DNA of 64,000 nt from Dromiciops gliroides (lineage: Eukaryota; Chordata; Mammalia; Microbiotheria; Microbiotheriidae): the NCBI RefSeq assembly GCF_019393635.1, contig NC_057863.1:625203291-625267290 (forward strand). The letters run 5' to 3'. The translations under genes were made by a program, and so were the position numbers. The notes under the pieces are model-generated. The model ran no database searches. It saw nothing but the letters and a program-made list of their open reading frames with translations, and was not told where the DNA came from. Positions 1 to 11,734 of the stretch are shown one piece after another (the stretch's first letter is position 1; each line of letters opens with the position of its first letter).

Positions 1-214
1 GAAAAAAGAAACATCATGCATTTTGCACTATACGGGAGAAATGTACATGGGCTGGGACGAGCTGCATCCTCCGGGACTCTGATGAGGTATGGATGGTGGC
101 GCTTTGAAATGATGGGCTGCTTGCAACCAGTCCCACCGTGCTTTTTGCTTAGTTTGAAGAATCAGAGAAAAAGAGGGGTCTGATCGCCTCCGGCTGCTGT
201 CAAAGCTGCCAGTC

Positions 215-365
215 TTTTTTTTTTTTTTTTTTTGCCGGGCAATGAGGGTTAAATGACTTTCCCAAGATCACGCAAGTACTGTCAAAGTGTCTGAGGTCGG
301 ATTTGAACTCAGGTCCTCCTGAATGCAGGGCCGGTGCTTTATCCATTGTGCCACCTAGTTGCCCC
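215..365 (-). mobile_element. CORE-type SINE with TSD
   Basis: Reverse copy with T-rich tail and head ...CCACCTAGTTGCCCC; direct repeat CTGCCAGTCTTTTTT on both sides. Confidence 0.93.
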
Positions 366-679
366 CTGCCAGTCTTTTTTTTTTTTTTGCTATTTACCTT
401 TTGACTGGGTTTACCAACCACCATCCCTCACATTGTCATCGGTGCACTTTGTTCAATTATAACCAAAGAAAATCCAGTGGAAGCCAAATCCTCGATTTGG
501 TGTGATTTATAATGGCAGCTCACAGGTATTCAGGAAGAGGTTTTAATCCTTTTAGAGAGATGGGGAACACATTCCTGCAATACCCCCCCTCTCCCACACA
601 CACACCTGTAACACTGGGGTTTGGGAGCAGGTGGTAATGGACACTGAGCCCTTATGGAAGTTCCACAAACATATTTGTT

Positions 680-955
680 GGCAAGAGAATAAGCATTTAT
701 ATAGTGCCTACTAAACCAGGCACTATGCTAAGTGTTTTTGTTTGTTTGTTTGTTTTTGCAAATATTATGTCTTCTGATTCTCATGACAAGCCTGGGAGAT
801 ATTATTATTTCCATTTTATAGTTGAGCAAACTGAAGCAGACAGGTGTTAATGATTTGCCCATAGTCACACAACTAGTAAGTGTCTGAGGCTGAATTTGAA
901 TTCAGGTCTTTCCAATTCCAAGTCACAGACATTCACGTACCCACCTACACCATCC
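680..955 (-). repeat. Ancient MIR-type repeat
   Basis: Decayed MIR: GTGCCTACTA...GGCACTATGCTAAG, CAAACTGAAGCAGACAGG, CACACAACTAGTAAGTGTCT. Confidence 0.7.
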
Positions 956-1454
956 TATCATATAGCAGCATATGATTAAGTGGCATGAGTGGTGTGAACA
1001 GCAAGTGCCATTGTCAGGAGATCAGAGGAAAGAAGGGGGTTACTGTGGCTAAGTGGGTTGAGGTTCATAAGTAGGAGCGGGAAAAGGTTGGTAGTATTGT
1101 GAAATCCAGGAAGGTATAAAAGCATAGAGAAACAGCACGGTGCCGTGGACAGCCCACCATACTTGGAGTCAGGAAGACCTGAGTTCAAGTCCTGCCAGTA
1201 TTATGGGTACCCATGAGCAAATCCCCTTATCACTTAATGAGAAATGCCTCTCATAATGCAGCAGTGGATGGAGTTTCTATTCTCCTCATACCAATGAAAT
1301 GATGGCTCTGGACTCCAAACCAGCACACCAGCAGAAGTACTGAGACTACAGTTAAGGAGAGATATTTGAGGGAATGGGGAACAGAGCTGCCTGGCTCAAA
1401 GAGGGGCCCTAAGCTAAGTGAAATCAAAGAGCAAGACAGGGGAACCATGATGCT

Positions 1455-1690
1455 TTAAGGTTTATGAAAGACTTTTTAAAAGCAGTATCTCATTTGATCC
1501 TTACAACAATCCTGGAAGGTAGGTGCATTCATTATTCTCATTTTATGGATGAGAAAATAGCGGTTGAGTGACTTGCTCAGGGTCACACAACTAGGGAGCC
1601 TTACAGCTATTAAGTGAGGTGTTCTGGGATATAAACCCAGGTCTTCCTGACTCCATGTCTAGGGCTCTATCAACTGAGAGACCTAGATAT
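1455..1690 (-). repeat. Ancient MIR-type repeat
   Basis: CTCATTTGATCCTTACAACAATCCTGG ... GGTCACACAACTAGGGAG shows MIR in reverse sense (quoted blocks are separated in the sequence by variable bases). Confidence 0.7.
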
Positions 1691-2210
1691 CAGAACATAT
1701 CTAAAAGCTGGGAAACCTTTTGGAAGCATTCAAATACTTCCAATCATCCCCTAGGTGGTGCAGTGGGGTAGTGTGTTGGATCTGGAATATGAAAAATCTG
1801 AATTAAAATCTGTCCCCATTCACTTTCTGGCTGTGTGACCCTGGGCAAGTCACCTAATTTTCTGAAGAAGCTTGGGGAAATTGCAGCCAAACAGTTTGGG
1901 AAGCAGGCAAATGACTCTCCCTATTCAATAAATTAAATTAATCTATTATGGAATTTTGATTTCTCCTTTGTAACCCACCTTCACACAGTGTGTTTCTGGG
2001 CTTAAACAGAGAAAACTCTTCCTCCTCCTAGTTTACTAAGTAGATATCTCATAGCTATGTTGTTACCCCGTGGTGTATTTTAAGCCATTGTTATTTCTTA
2101 ACAACAAGCTTTGGTAGCCAAGCAAGCTAAAAACTTCACCTGATTTTTAAAGCTTCACCATCTGTACAAAAAGCTAGGCAGGAGCCAGGGGCTCCACAGG
2201 GAGAACAATT

Positions 2211-2359
2211 TTTTTTTTTTTTTAGTGAGGCAATTGGGGTTAAGTGACTTGCCCAGGGTCACACAGCTAGTAAGTGTTAAGTGTCTGAGGCCAGATTTGA
2301 ACTCAGGTACTCCTGACTCCAGGGCCAGTGCTCTATCCACTGTACCTCCTAGCTGCCCC
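2211..2359 (-). mobile_element. CORE-type SINE with TSD
   Basis: Reverse copy flanked by AGAACAATTTTT. First of four SINEs within 740 bases. Confidence 0.93.
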
Positions 2360-2455
2360 AAGAACAATTTTTAATAATGTCTCATATTTCATGATAAAGA
2401 AAGTATAAAACCAAACTCTCTCTGCCCTTGGAGACCTAAGTATTACCTTAATTTT

Positions 2456-2605
2456 TGTTTTGTTTTTTTGGCCGGGCAATTGGGGTTAAGTGACTTGCCC
2501 AGGGTCACACAGTTAGTAAGTGTTAAGTGTCTGAGGCCAGAATTGAACTCAGGTCCTCCTGAATCCAGGGCCAGTGCTCTATCCACTGCACTACCTAGCT
2601 GCCCC
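2456..2605 (-). mobile_element. CORE-type SINE with TSD
   Basis: Reverse copy flanked by TTACCTT(A/C)ATTTTTG. Confidence 0.92.
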
Positions 2606-2632
2606 TTACCTTCATTTTTGAAAAAAGGGGGT

Positions 2633-2784
2633 GGGGCAGCTAGGCAGTGCACTGAATAGAGCACCAGCCCTGGAGTCAGGAGGATCTGAGTTCAAATCTG
2701 ACCTCAGACAGTTGACACTTACTAGCTGTGTGACCTTGGGCAAGTCACATAACCCCAATTGCCTCACCAAAAAAAGAAAAAGAA
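2633..2784 (+). mobile_element. CORE-type SINE
   Basis: Forward copy, somewhat diverged (GGGGCAGCTAGGCAGTGCAC), joined through its A-rich tail to the next SINE. Confidence 0.9.
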
Positions 2785-2948
2785 GGGGCAGCTAGGTGGC
2801 TCGGTGGATAAAGCACTGGCCTTGGATTCAGGAGTACCTGAGTTCAAATCTGGTCTCAGACACTTGACACTAGCTGTGTGACCCTGGGCAAGTCACTTAA
2901 CCCCAACTGCCTCACCAAAAAAAAAAAAAAAAAAAGAAAAAGAAAAAG
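2785..2948 (+). mobile_element. CORE-type SINE
   Basis: Forward copy in tandem with the previous one; tail of about 20 A then AAAAGAAAAAG. Confidence 0.92.
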
Positions 2949-3543
2949 GTGGGGGGAAAGAAAGAGGAAATGAGATTAGATATTAATGAGTCCATCACAA
3001 CCAGAATTAGACTTCTGTCTTTCAGTTAGCTAAAGGCATTTATGTTCATTTCCTCTTCATAGTGTGGGAGAAAAGGGTTTGTGTAGGGAGTAGAGGTGGG
3101 ACAGAGACCCAATCCCTTATTGTGTATTAATTCATCAGTTCTTTAACAGCAGACAAAAACTAAATTAGGCTAAGCGTAGGAAAGATGTGGATTTACTATA
3201 GTAACAGAAGCAGTGTGCTCATCTACATTTCATTTAGAGACTGATTCAAGAAGTTATCTGGGAAATTAAAAGTTGGTCAGAAGGTAAATAATATACCTTT
3301 TAAAAATCCTTAGCCTAAGCCAACATAATGATGAAGAACTACACTATTTTAGAACCTGGATGATCCCATGAGACTATAAACTTCTGGAGGGCAAGGACTT
3401 TCACTAGTTGTTGATCCTTCCCAGACACCCAGAAATGAATACAGTTTCTGACATGGAATAAGAGCTGAATAAAGGTTTGTTGGATTGGATTTAAGCTTGA
3501 TTAAAAGGTCAGCTCCAGTATTTTCCTAAAGAGCCATCAAGAT

Positions 3544-3630
3544 CGAATCCAGCCTCAGACACTTGACACTTGCTAGCTGTGTGACCCTGGGCAAGTCACC
3601 TAACCCCCATTGCCCCGAAAAAAAATTTTT
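3544..3630 (+). mobile_element. 5'-truncated CORE-type SINE
   Basis: Only the second half (GCCTCAGACACTTGACACTT ... CCCATTGCCCC and A tail). Confidence 0.85.
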
Positions 3631-3708
3631 TTTTTTACTTAATGTCTTTGTCATTAAGAGAGATAATTGTCAAAACCAGGGGGCAGAAGAGGGATTTGGA
3701 TTCCAAAG

Positions 3709-3769
<61 letters not shown>
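3709..3769. repeat. (GT)n microsatellite
   Basis: About 30 GT units in RBP7 intron 1; open frames of Val-Cys or His-Thr repeats here are artefacts. Confidence 0.97.
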
Positions 3770-4046
3770 CGAGCTCTCTGACTCACTTAGGATCAGAGAT
3801 TTAGAACTGGAAGAGTTCTCAGAAGCCATCCTATCAAAAGCTCACCTTTTACACATGAAAAAACTGAGGTCTAGGTTAGGTGACTTACCCAAGGTCACAT
3901 AAGGGATATGGAAACACCAGGGAGAAAATTCACACCTAGATTCTCTGATTCTAGAGCTTGGGATCTTTCCACTGTAGCACATTGTATCTCATCTATTTAT
4001 CTAGATGGCAGAATGATAGGATAGAGATAGATGATGGGTGATAAAT

Positions 4047-4069
4047 AGATGATAGATAGATAGATAGAT

Positions 4070-4153
<84 letters not shown>
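4047..4153. repeat. (GATA)n microsatellite
   Basis: About 25 GATA units, lightly interrupted at the left. Confidence 0.97.
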
Positions 4154-4524
4154 CTTCATCTCACTCTGAACCTAGATTCCTTGTGTTTTCCCTAAGACCT
4201 CCAGAAATCAAGTACGTGCTAAAGCACAGATGTCAAGACTGTTACTGGCCCAGAGCACAGAAGGGCAGATTTCTAATAGTGGCATGGGGAAGGTCAGGAG
4301 GGCCGGAGGCTGCTCACCTAAGTTCTCTGAAAGCACTGGGTGGAAGCAGACTGACTGGCAAGCATCAAAGCCCCCCCCCCCCCAACTTGCTGCCTCCTTC
4401 CTGAGCTACTTTCCTCTCTGCTAAGAGGGCACATCACCTGCTTTGGGGAGACTGGTTCCTTTTTGGCTTTTAAACAGTCTGTGGGTCCTATTATAAGGGA
4501 GTAAGTCCTCCTGGGTCCCATCCT

Positions 4525-4760
4525 GAGAGAGAGACAGAAACAGAGACAGAGACAGAGAAGGGAAGGGAAGGGAAGGAGGGAGGGAGGGAAGGAGAGAGGG
4601 AGGGAGAGAGAGGGAGAGAGAGAGAGAGAGAGAAAAGAGAGAAGAAGAGGAAGAGAAAAAAGAGGGAGAGAAAGAGAAAGGAGGGAAGGGGGAAGGAAGA
4701 GAGAGAGGGAGAGGAAGAACTAAACAGAGACAGGGTCAGAGACAGAGAAAGGGCAGGCAG
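4525..4760. repeat. Long purine tract (GA/GGGA)
   Basis: About 235 bases of nearly pure A/G on the plus strand, roughly 140 bases downstream of the RBP7 exon 1 donor. Confidence 0.92.
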
Positions 4761-4899
4761 GAACGAGGTCATCCATCCCCTTGCCACTAAGGCTTGGTAA
4801 GGTTAGCGCCCGGGCCAGGGTACACCCGAATATCCGGCCAGCACTTCCCGAGTGCCCCCGCCCCCACCTCGAGCACCCCTCCTCCCACTATTTCCCTAC

Positions 4900-4972
4900 C
4901 TAGAGCCAGCATGTAGCCCTCGAAGTTTTCATTGCTGGCCATGTTCCAGGTGCCACTGAGGTCCACGGGCAT
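4900..4972 (-). CDS. RBP7: RBP7 coding exon 1 (partial gene)
   Basis: First coding exon of cellular retinol-binding protein type IV, a small cytosolic beta-barrel protein of the intracellular lipid-binding family that carries retinol. The exon reads MPVDLSGTW...NFEGYMLALG: 24 codons plus one base, followed at once by the donor GTAGGG. Human RBP7 also starts MPADLSGTW with NFEGYMLALG, and exon 1 of this family ends at this glycine. The ATG at 4972-4970 is the first in the exon. Exons 2-4, with the helix-proximal and barrel residues, were not found in 1-4899, so they should lie beyond the window start. NMNAT1 lies upstream on the same strand, as in human. RBP1, 2 and 5 are less likely because of the N-terminal match and the synteny. 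Confidence 0.88.
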
Positions 4973-5110
4973 GGCTGGGGAGCAGAGCGGAGCCGGCTGG
5001 CCGAGAGCGCGCCTGTGTATCAGCGAGCTGAATGACACCGGCAGCGTGGGCTGCCAGTGGCTCAGCCCTATATGGGGGTGTGGCGGCGGGGGAGTTACGG
5101 GGAGGGAGGA
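4973..5110 (-). promoter_or_regulatory. RBP7: RBP7 proximal promoter and 5' UTR
   Basis: A GC-rich stretch directly upstream of the RBP7 ATG. A TATA-like CATATAGGG lies on the minus strand at about 5067-5075, roughly 100 bases before the ATG, which would put the transcription start near 5040 and give a 5' UTR of about 70 bases. A single TATA-like box and moderate CpG content suit a tissue-restricted gene. The start site is inferred. Confidence 0.45.
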
Positions 5111-5772
5111 ACATTGACTGGGAGCCCCTGGGAACAGGTGGGCGCGGTGGAGGAAAGTTGGAAGTGGAGGGGAGCAAAGGAGAGGAAAGTTCAACTTGGC
5201 TGTGAGTGGAACTCAGGAGGGCACGGACACAGCGTCTGGGTGCCCTGGGAGTTAGGACCACGTCTCCTTGGCCTCCTCTAGAGGCAAGCTCAGCACCCAC
5301 GCGTGTGGCGGACAGAAGACGGGCATCAGGAGTCCTGGACGGAATCTCCGTTTTGCTACATACGGGCTTTGGGCAAATAATTCCTGCCCTTTTCTAGTCC
5401 TCAGTTTTCTCATCTGTGTATAAAATGAGGGAAATAGGCTAGGAGGTTTCTAAAGTCGTTTCTACTTGGAATGTTGGTATAGTGGACAGGACGTTGGATG
5501 CAGAATCTGAGGAGCCTGGTTCCAGTGTCCTCTGTGTGACCTTGGCTATTGCTGTCAATCAGACTTGTACCCCAGAGCCGCACTATCTGAGGGGGCATGG
5601 AGATCTAATTCTAGTCTGATACTCCTCTTGGAGATATGTGAGAGAAGGAGGAAACACCCATCCAAGGCTCTTTTGCTACCTCCATCAAGAATGAAATCTC
5701 AGTCTCCTTTAGAGAGAAGTGAGCCAGATTCCAGAGAGTTCTACCATGCCCCCTGTGAACTGTGTATTTTTT

Positions 5773-6533
5773 TCCTATAAAAGTATTTTATTATTTTCCA
5801 GTTGCATGTAGAGATGGTTTTCAACATTTGTTTTTATGAGATTTTTAGTTTCAATTTTTTCTCCCTCCCCCTTCCCCAAGACAGCAAGTAATCTGATATA
5901 GGTTACATATGTACAATCACATTAAACATATTTCTGCATTAATCATTCTGTGAGAGAAGAATCAGAACAAAAAGGAAAAACCTCAAAAAAAGAAAAACAA
6001 CAACAAAAACAATAGAAATAGTATGGTTCAATCTGCATCTAGATTCCACAGTTTTCTTTTTCTGGATTTGGAGAGCATTTTCCACCATGAGTCTTCTGGA
6101 ACTATCCTGAACCATTGTATTGCTGAGAAGAATCAAGTCTATCACAATTGATCAACACACAATGTTGTTGACACTGTGTACAATGGTCTCTTGGTTCTGC
6201 TTATCTCAGTCAGCATCAGTTCATGTAAGTCCTTCCAGGTTTCTCTGAAATCTGCCTGCACATCGTTTGTTACAGCACAATAGTATTCCATTGCATTCAT
6301 ATATCACAACTTGTTGAGCCATTCCCCAATTGATGGGCATCCCCTCAATTTCCAATTCCTTGCCACCACAAAAAGAGCAGCTATAAATATTTTTGTACCT
6401 GTGGGTCCTTTTCCCTTTTTTATGATCTCTTTGGGAGAAAGACCTAATAGTGGTATTGCTGGGTCAAAGGGTATGTATATCTTTATAGCCCTTTGGGCAT
6501 AATTCCAAATTGCTCTCCAGAATGGTTGGATCA
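5773..6533 (-). mobile_element. 5'-truncated L1 3' end
   Basis: Minus-strand L1 3' UTR and ORF2 C terminus (fragment ALFVVARNWKLRGCPSIGEW). Flanked by the direct repeat TGAACTGTGTATTTTTT at 5756-5772 and 6534-6550. Intergenic, upstream of RBP7. Confidence 0.88.
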
Positions 6534-6584
6534 TGAACTGTGTATTTTTTACATTTAGACAATCCATGTAGATATACATATGTT

Positions 6585-6830
6585 GTTTGTTGTTTGGCCA
6601 TCATTCTCAAAGAGGATCAGGAGGGGAGGTGATGTCGTGACTTGCAGTGAATTGGATTTAACTGAGGCAGGGTTGTGCAGTCAGCAGCCACATTCTCTAC
6701 TCTGGAGTCATCTGGGTCCAGTGGTAAGTTATGGATCAAGACAACAGGAGATGGTCCCGGAAGCAGTAGGAGACCATGGCCTTTTAAACTAAGGTCTTTC
6801 ACAGGTCACAGGTTCATATCTTACATGGGG
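6585..6830 (-). repeat. Unnamed interspersed repeat, copy A
   Basis: The reverse strand ends CACTGCAAGTCACGACATCA ... CTCTTTGAGAATGATGGCC, matching the repeat at 24.15-24.46 kb. Family not recognised. Confidence 0.5.
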
Positions 6831-8086
6831 ACACCCATCTGCAAATCATTCAACAAGCATTGATTATATACCTATGAGGCAGGCATAGTGCTAAGGTCTA
6901 GGGATGCAAAGAAAAATAAAATCATTTCTGTCCTCAGGGAGCTTACATTCTGTTGGGAGCTTATATTCTATAAAACAACATGCACATGGACAAGTAGATA
7001 CAAGGCAATTTCTAGGGGGAGGGAACTAATAAGTTGGGAGAATCAGGACAGCATTCCTTTAAGATGTGGTTTTTGATTTATTGAGGTCCTACTATGTACA
7101 AAACTCCATGTTAGGCTCTTTGATTCTTTAGTGAAAGGCTCTCTGAAACCTCGTGTAGTAATTGCTCTAGACTTACTCTCCCAGAGGGAGACTGGCTACA
7201 CATATCCTTCTCAGAGTTCTAGGGGTACTCCTGTGGGGTTAGGGCTATCTTCTCTAATGCTATCAGCTTGTGTCCCTGGTCCAGTCACTATTAGCTGCCA
7301 GGGACTAGTGGTAAAGTTCCTTTTAGCCAATTGACATCAATTAGTTTTCCCAAAGAGATATTTACTTCTAAGATATATCAAGAATGGAATAAGTACAAAC
7401 ATTTGTCACTAACACCTCAGGGTCACACTCTTACACCCCTTCACCCTCTGCAGTTTCTACTCAGCATTGGTCCCACAAAGTTCACACCCAAGCATGGACT
7501 CTACTCTGAGACTTCCTGGGGACTCATTCTCTTTTTGTTGTTGTTGTTGTTGTCGTGGTGTGTATGGTTTTTGTTTGTTTTTTGGGGGGGCACTCACTCT
7601 CTTGACTTTTTGAAACTCTCAAGGTTGAAGCCTTCACTCTCCTTCACCTAAAATGAAAGAACAAATGCAAGGCCCAGATTCATGAGTTACATTTGTGATC
7701 TCCCCTTCCCTTTCTTTTTCATCTCTTTTCTCTCTCCAGAATGTCACCGGACAGAAAGGAGGCAGCCAAAAGGAAAGGATGAGACTCTAGTTGATCAGTG
7801 CCTTTTGAATGATGATCAGATGGTCTCTGGGGGACCATCCAACTGAGATTCTGTGAAAAGGAACCTCAGTTTTAAATTCTATGAAATCGAACCTACACCC
7901 TGGCCCCTGGTTCATCTCATCCCTTCCCATGCTGTTTTAACAGTCAAAGTTCATTGTCTTTTCTGTCTTAGAAGTCAAAGAACAATCCTCTTCTCTTTCA
8001 GCTCATTGGAAGGCTTAAATATCTAGGGTCGGTGATTTCACTAGTATTTTATTTTAGTGTTTGCTGATTTTCTCTTAAAAAATCAT

Positions 8087-8272
8087 AAAGGTATTTTATT
8101 ATTTTCCAGTTACATGTAAAGATAATTTTCAACATTTGTTTTCATGAGATTTTTAATTCCAAATTTTTCTCCGTCCCTCTCCTCCCTCCCCCCTCCCTAA
8201 GACAGAAAGCAATCTGATATAGGTTATATATATATACAATCACATTAAACATATTTCTGCATTAGTCATGTT
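8087..8272 (-). mobile_element. L1 3' UTR fragment
   Basis: Minus-sense copy of the same L1 3' terminus as at 5.8 kb (TATTTTATTATTTTCCAGTT then the AGACAGAAAGCAATCTGATA block). Confidence 0.85.
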
Positions 8273-8467
8273 GCATTTCACTTGTATTTATATGTGTGTA
8301 TATATGTATAGACATATATGTATGTATATATTTAAGTCACAAGGTCTTAGTAATGGAAAGATGCAACTTAATTACTAATTTTCTTCCAATCCAGTGAGTG
8401 CATATTGACCTATGCACTTGGAAATAGATTATTCAATAACCAGTCACTAAAAAAGACCATGACTTTT

Positions 8468-8620
8468 TTTTTTTTTTTGGATGAGGCAATTGGGGTTAAG
8501 TGACTTGCCCAGGGTCACACAGCTAATAAGTGTCAAGTATCTGAGGCCAGATTTGAACTCAGGTCCTCCTGACTCCAGGGCCGGGGCTCTATCCACTGTG
8601 CCACCCAGCTGCCCCTAGAG
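8468..8620 (-). mobile_element. CORE-type SINE with TSD
   Basis: Reverse copy flanked by CATGACTTTT (8458-8467, 8621-8630). Confidence 0.93.
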
Positions 8621-9559
8621 CATGACTTTTAAAGTGTTGAAGATCCATATATATTTGTTTAGGAGTTGCTATATGTTGACCTCTATGTAAACAAAATTGA
8701 ATTACTCACTGAGGAAATGCAGATCATGTCTGCTTAATTTGGGGAACTCATGTTCAGGGAATTAACTAGCACTAGGCAACGGGGCTTTATCCCAAGGTGA
8801 CAGTATCGACAAAAGCCATGCTTCTTTCTGGTAGCTGCCACCACCTCATCCTAAAGTTCTCCACTAGTCCATGTTGCCTCAACTGTCCCTTAGTTGCCAC
8901 TTCTCTCTTCAGGCTCACTTTGCTCTGTTATTCCCATTGGGGCAAAGGTCAGAACGCTTGGAGGACATGCTCTCTCCCAGTGTAACAAACCAAGGTTGGT
9001 TTGTCCTCCAGCCAAATGTCTCCTTCCTCCCCCATCTCTACTCAAATGAATTTGCTTTCAGTACAAAAATGACTAGTTATATCTCTTCCCCTCCTTAGGC
9101 TATTTAGCACAAAAGGTAAACATGAAGCAAGCAGAATTAGCAAGAAAGGATTTAAACAGCAGTATTTGGTCACAATAATTTTCTTCCTTGGGTATTATAA
9201 TCTATTGATATATGGCTAGCAAATTTTGACCTTTTCTTCTGGGAATCACTGTGTTTCAGACTGTGTGAATCAAAGGATGCCTAGGCAAAGACTCCTTTTC
9301 TCTGCTACCATTCTCTAGCCATTCATCCCCAGCACCTCTACCCTATCCCCCTAGACCCTTATCCAGCACTGCTCTCCTCTTCAATTGTATCCTCTATTTC
9401 ACTCCCCATACCTGATCAGTTGCCAAGTCCTGTTGATTTTACCTTTGTTACATCTCTCAAATATGCCCCTTTCTCTCCTCTGACTCTGCCATGACTCTGG
9501 TGCAGACCATCAACACATCACACATAGACATTGCAATAGTCTGCTGAGGGAATCTGCCT

Positions 9560-10075
9560 ATCTCAAGTCTCTCCCCACTGTAGTCCATCCCCCACTCAGT
9601 TACCAAAGTGGTTTTTCCTAAAGCACAGGTCTGACCATGTCACCCCCTACTCAAAAAAACTCTAGTGGCTCCCTATTAGTTCCAAGATCAAATATACAAT
9701 CCTCAATTTGGCTTTTAAAGCCCTTCATAACCTGATCTCTTTATACCTTTCCTTTCCAGACCATATATACTCTGATTCAGTGACAATGGCCTTGCTGTTC
9801 TTCACATGAGACATTCCATTTCCAGACTGTGCATTTTTACCAATTGTCCCCCATTCTTCAAATGCTCTCTCTTCCTAATTTCTGCCTCTAGGTTTCTGTG
9901 GCCTCCTTTAAACCACAAAATCTCATCTTCTACAGGAAGCCTTTCACAATCCCCTTTGACCCTAGTGTCTTCCCTCTGAGATCATTCAATTTATTCTGTA
10001 TATAGCTTGCTTGTACATGGTTGATTGCGTATTGTCTTCCCCATTAAACTGTGAGCTCTTTGAGGGCAGGGACTG
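9560..10075 (+). repeat. L2-type LINE 3' fragment
   Basis: Diagnostic order of L2-like blocks: CTAGTGGCTCCCTATTAGTT, TTAAAGCCCTTCATAACCTG, and the AACTGTGAGCTCTTTGAGGG ending. Confidence 0.7.
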
Positions 10076-10422
10076 GGGTCAAAGAATCATATATTTTGAG
10101 CTGGAAGGGACCCCAGAGTCTTTAGTTATCTAATGAATAACTTCAAATTCAAGAGTTCCTGAGTTTGAATTTAGACACTGTATCTTCTCCAGAAAGAATT
10201 CTTGATTTATTTTGCTCATTGAAGAAGCAAGAAGACAGTCCACATGGTTCCTAAAAAGCATCTGATATGATGCCAAGGCCAGATAAGGGTTCCTAATCTT
10301 TCTAAGAGAATGTAGCAGTACTCTAGCTAAGGATTTCATGCAGGTGCCTACTTATAAATATTTAACAACCAGATCTCTGGTGGGGAAAATGTATTCATGA
10401 TGCACTTTTATCTCTTATTTTT

Positions 10423-10605
10423 TAAAGTATTTTATTATTTTCCAGTTACATATAAGGATAGTTTTCAACATTTGTTTTCACAGGATTTTTAGTTCCAAAT
10501 TTTTCTCCCACCCTCCCTTCCCTCTCTCCTCCCCAAGAGGGAAGGCAGTCTGATGTGGGTTGTATATGTTCACTCACATTAAATGTATTTCTACATTAGT
10601 CATCA
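10423..10605 (-). mobile_element. L1 3' UTR fragment
   Basis: Third minus-sense copy of the L1 terminus, ending in ATTAAATGTATTTCTACATT. Confidence 0.85.
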
Positions 10606-10659
10606 TGATGCACTTTTAAATTTAATTTGCAATATTAACATATCCTCCATCACTTTCTT

Positions 10660-10818
10660 TTTTTTTTTTTTTTTGGTGTGGCAATTGGGGTTAAGTGACT
10701 TGCCCAGGGTCACACAGCTAGTAAGTGTCAAGTGTCTGAGGTCGGATTTGAACTCAGGTCCTCCTGAGTTCCTGACTCCAGGGCTGGTGCTCTATCCACT
10801 GCGCCACTTAGCTACCCC
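10660..10818 (-). mobile_element. CORE-type SINE with TSD
   Basis: Reverse copy flanked by CACTTTCTT, with a small internal duplication around CCTGAGTTCCTGAC. Confidence 0.92.
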
Positions 10819-11491
10819 ACACTTTCTTAAGTATAAGCAGTTAATAAAGCATTATATCAAGCCCCGATATCAAATGTTTGCCTATTTCTTCAGTATGAAT
10901 TATCATACTGAAGAAAAAAAACACCACATGATTCTGATTTCAGCTGATCTAGAAGCTGGCAGTGGAAACCATAGCTTAAGTAACATCCAGCAGTTATCAA
11001 TGCAGCAGCATCTGGTGGAGACTAGAGAATAAGGTCAGTAGGGGCAGTGTAAAGATATTAGCACCCCTACAGTATCAAAAGCATCAGTTGTCCTTCTCCT
11101 CCATGCCTTGGTTACACATGTTCCCTGTGTACACCCCTCCCATTGCCCCTGCCACAAGTGTTCTTGAAATATGTGCCTTTTTATTTGTGACCTCTGTATA
11201 TTTACTCTCCTTTCTCATGCCAGGTATATTTGTGGAAGAGTTTAGCCTAAGTTTATGGGAGAGAGATTTTCTTACTATTTTTCTTCTTTTCTTCTTTTTG
11301 TAAATGGCTTTTCTTTGAGCTAAATGTTTTCTCTAGCTGACCACTGAAAGGTAAACACCCTAGCAGGGGCTTGTGAGCTATGGTTTTCGGCATGTGAACC
11401 CACAGAACACCTTGAATCTGTGGGGGGGGTTATTCCTTAGGAGTCCTGTTCAAATTGGGAGAGAGTGCTACAATCCCATAAATCCTCCCCC

Positions 11492-11657
11492 TTTTTTTTC
11501 CTTCAGGGCAATGAGGGTTAAGTGACTTGCTCAGGGTCACACAGCTAGTAAGTGTCAAATGTCTGAGGCTGGATTGGAACTCAGGTCCTCCTGAATGCAG
11601 AGCTGGTGCTTTATCCACTGTGTCACCTGGCTGCCCCTTGTGCCACCTAGATGCCCC
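11492..11657 (-). mobile_element. CORE-type SINE with duplicated head
   Basis: Reverse copy; the head block (TGCCACCTAGATGCCCCT) is repeated directly after TGTCACCTGGCTGCCCCT. Short TAAATCC repeat outside. Confidence 0.88.
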
Positions 11658-11734
11658 TAAATCCCCTTTTTTGAATGCTTATACTTCTCTTTCTTTGTAG
11701 CTATTTAAGTTTACTTGAAATTTTGATTAGTTTG

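Noticed and set aside
3642..3902. Val-Cys repeat peptide frame
   Set aside because: Translation of a (GT)n microsatellite.
4047..4153. GATA repeat as a CRISPR-like or regulatory array
   Set aside because: A simple tetranucleotide microsatellite with no spacers.
1..4800. RBP7 exons 2-4
   Set aside because: Searched by eye for the expected barrel-domain peptides on the minus strand; none seen, so they are taken to lie outside the window.
4491..5300. Ser/Leu/Pro-rich minus-strand frames of 98-135 codons upstream and downstream of RBP7 exon 1
   Set aside because: They come from the purine tract and GC-rich promoter; only the 73 bases at 4900-4972 match RBP7 and end at a donor.
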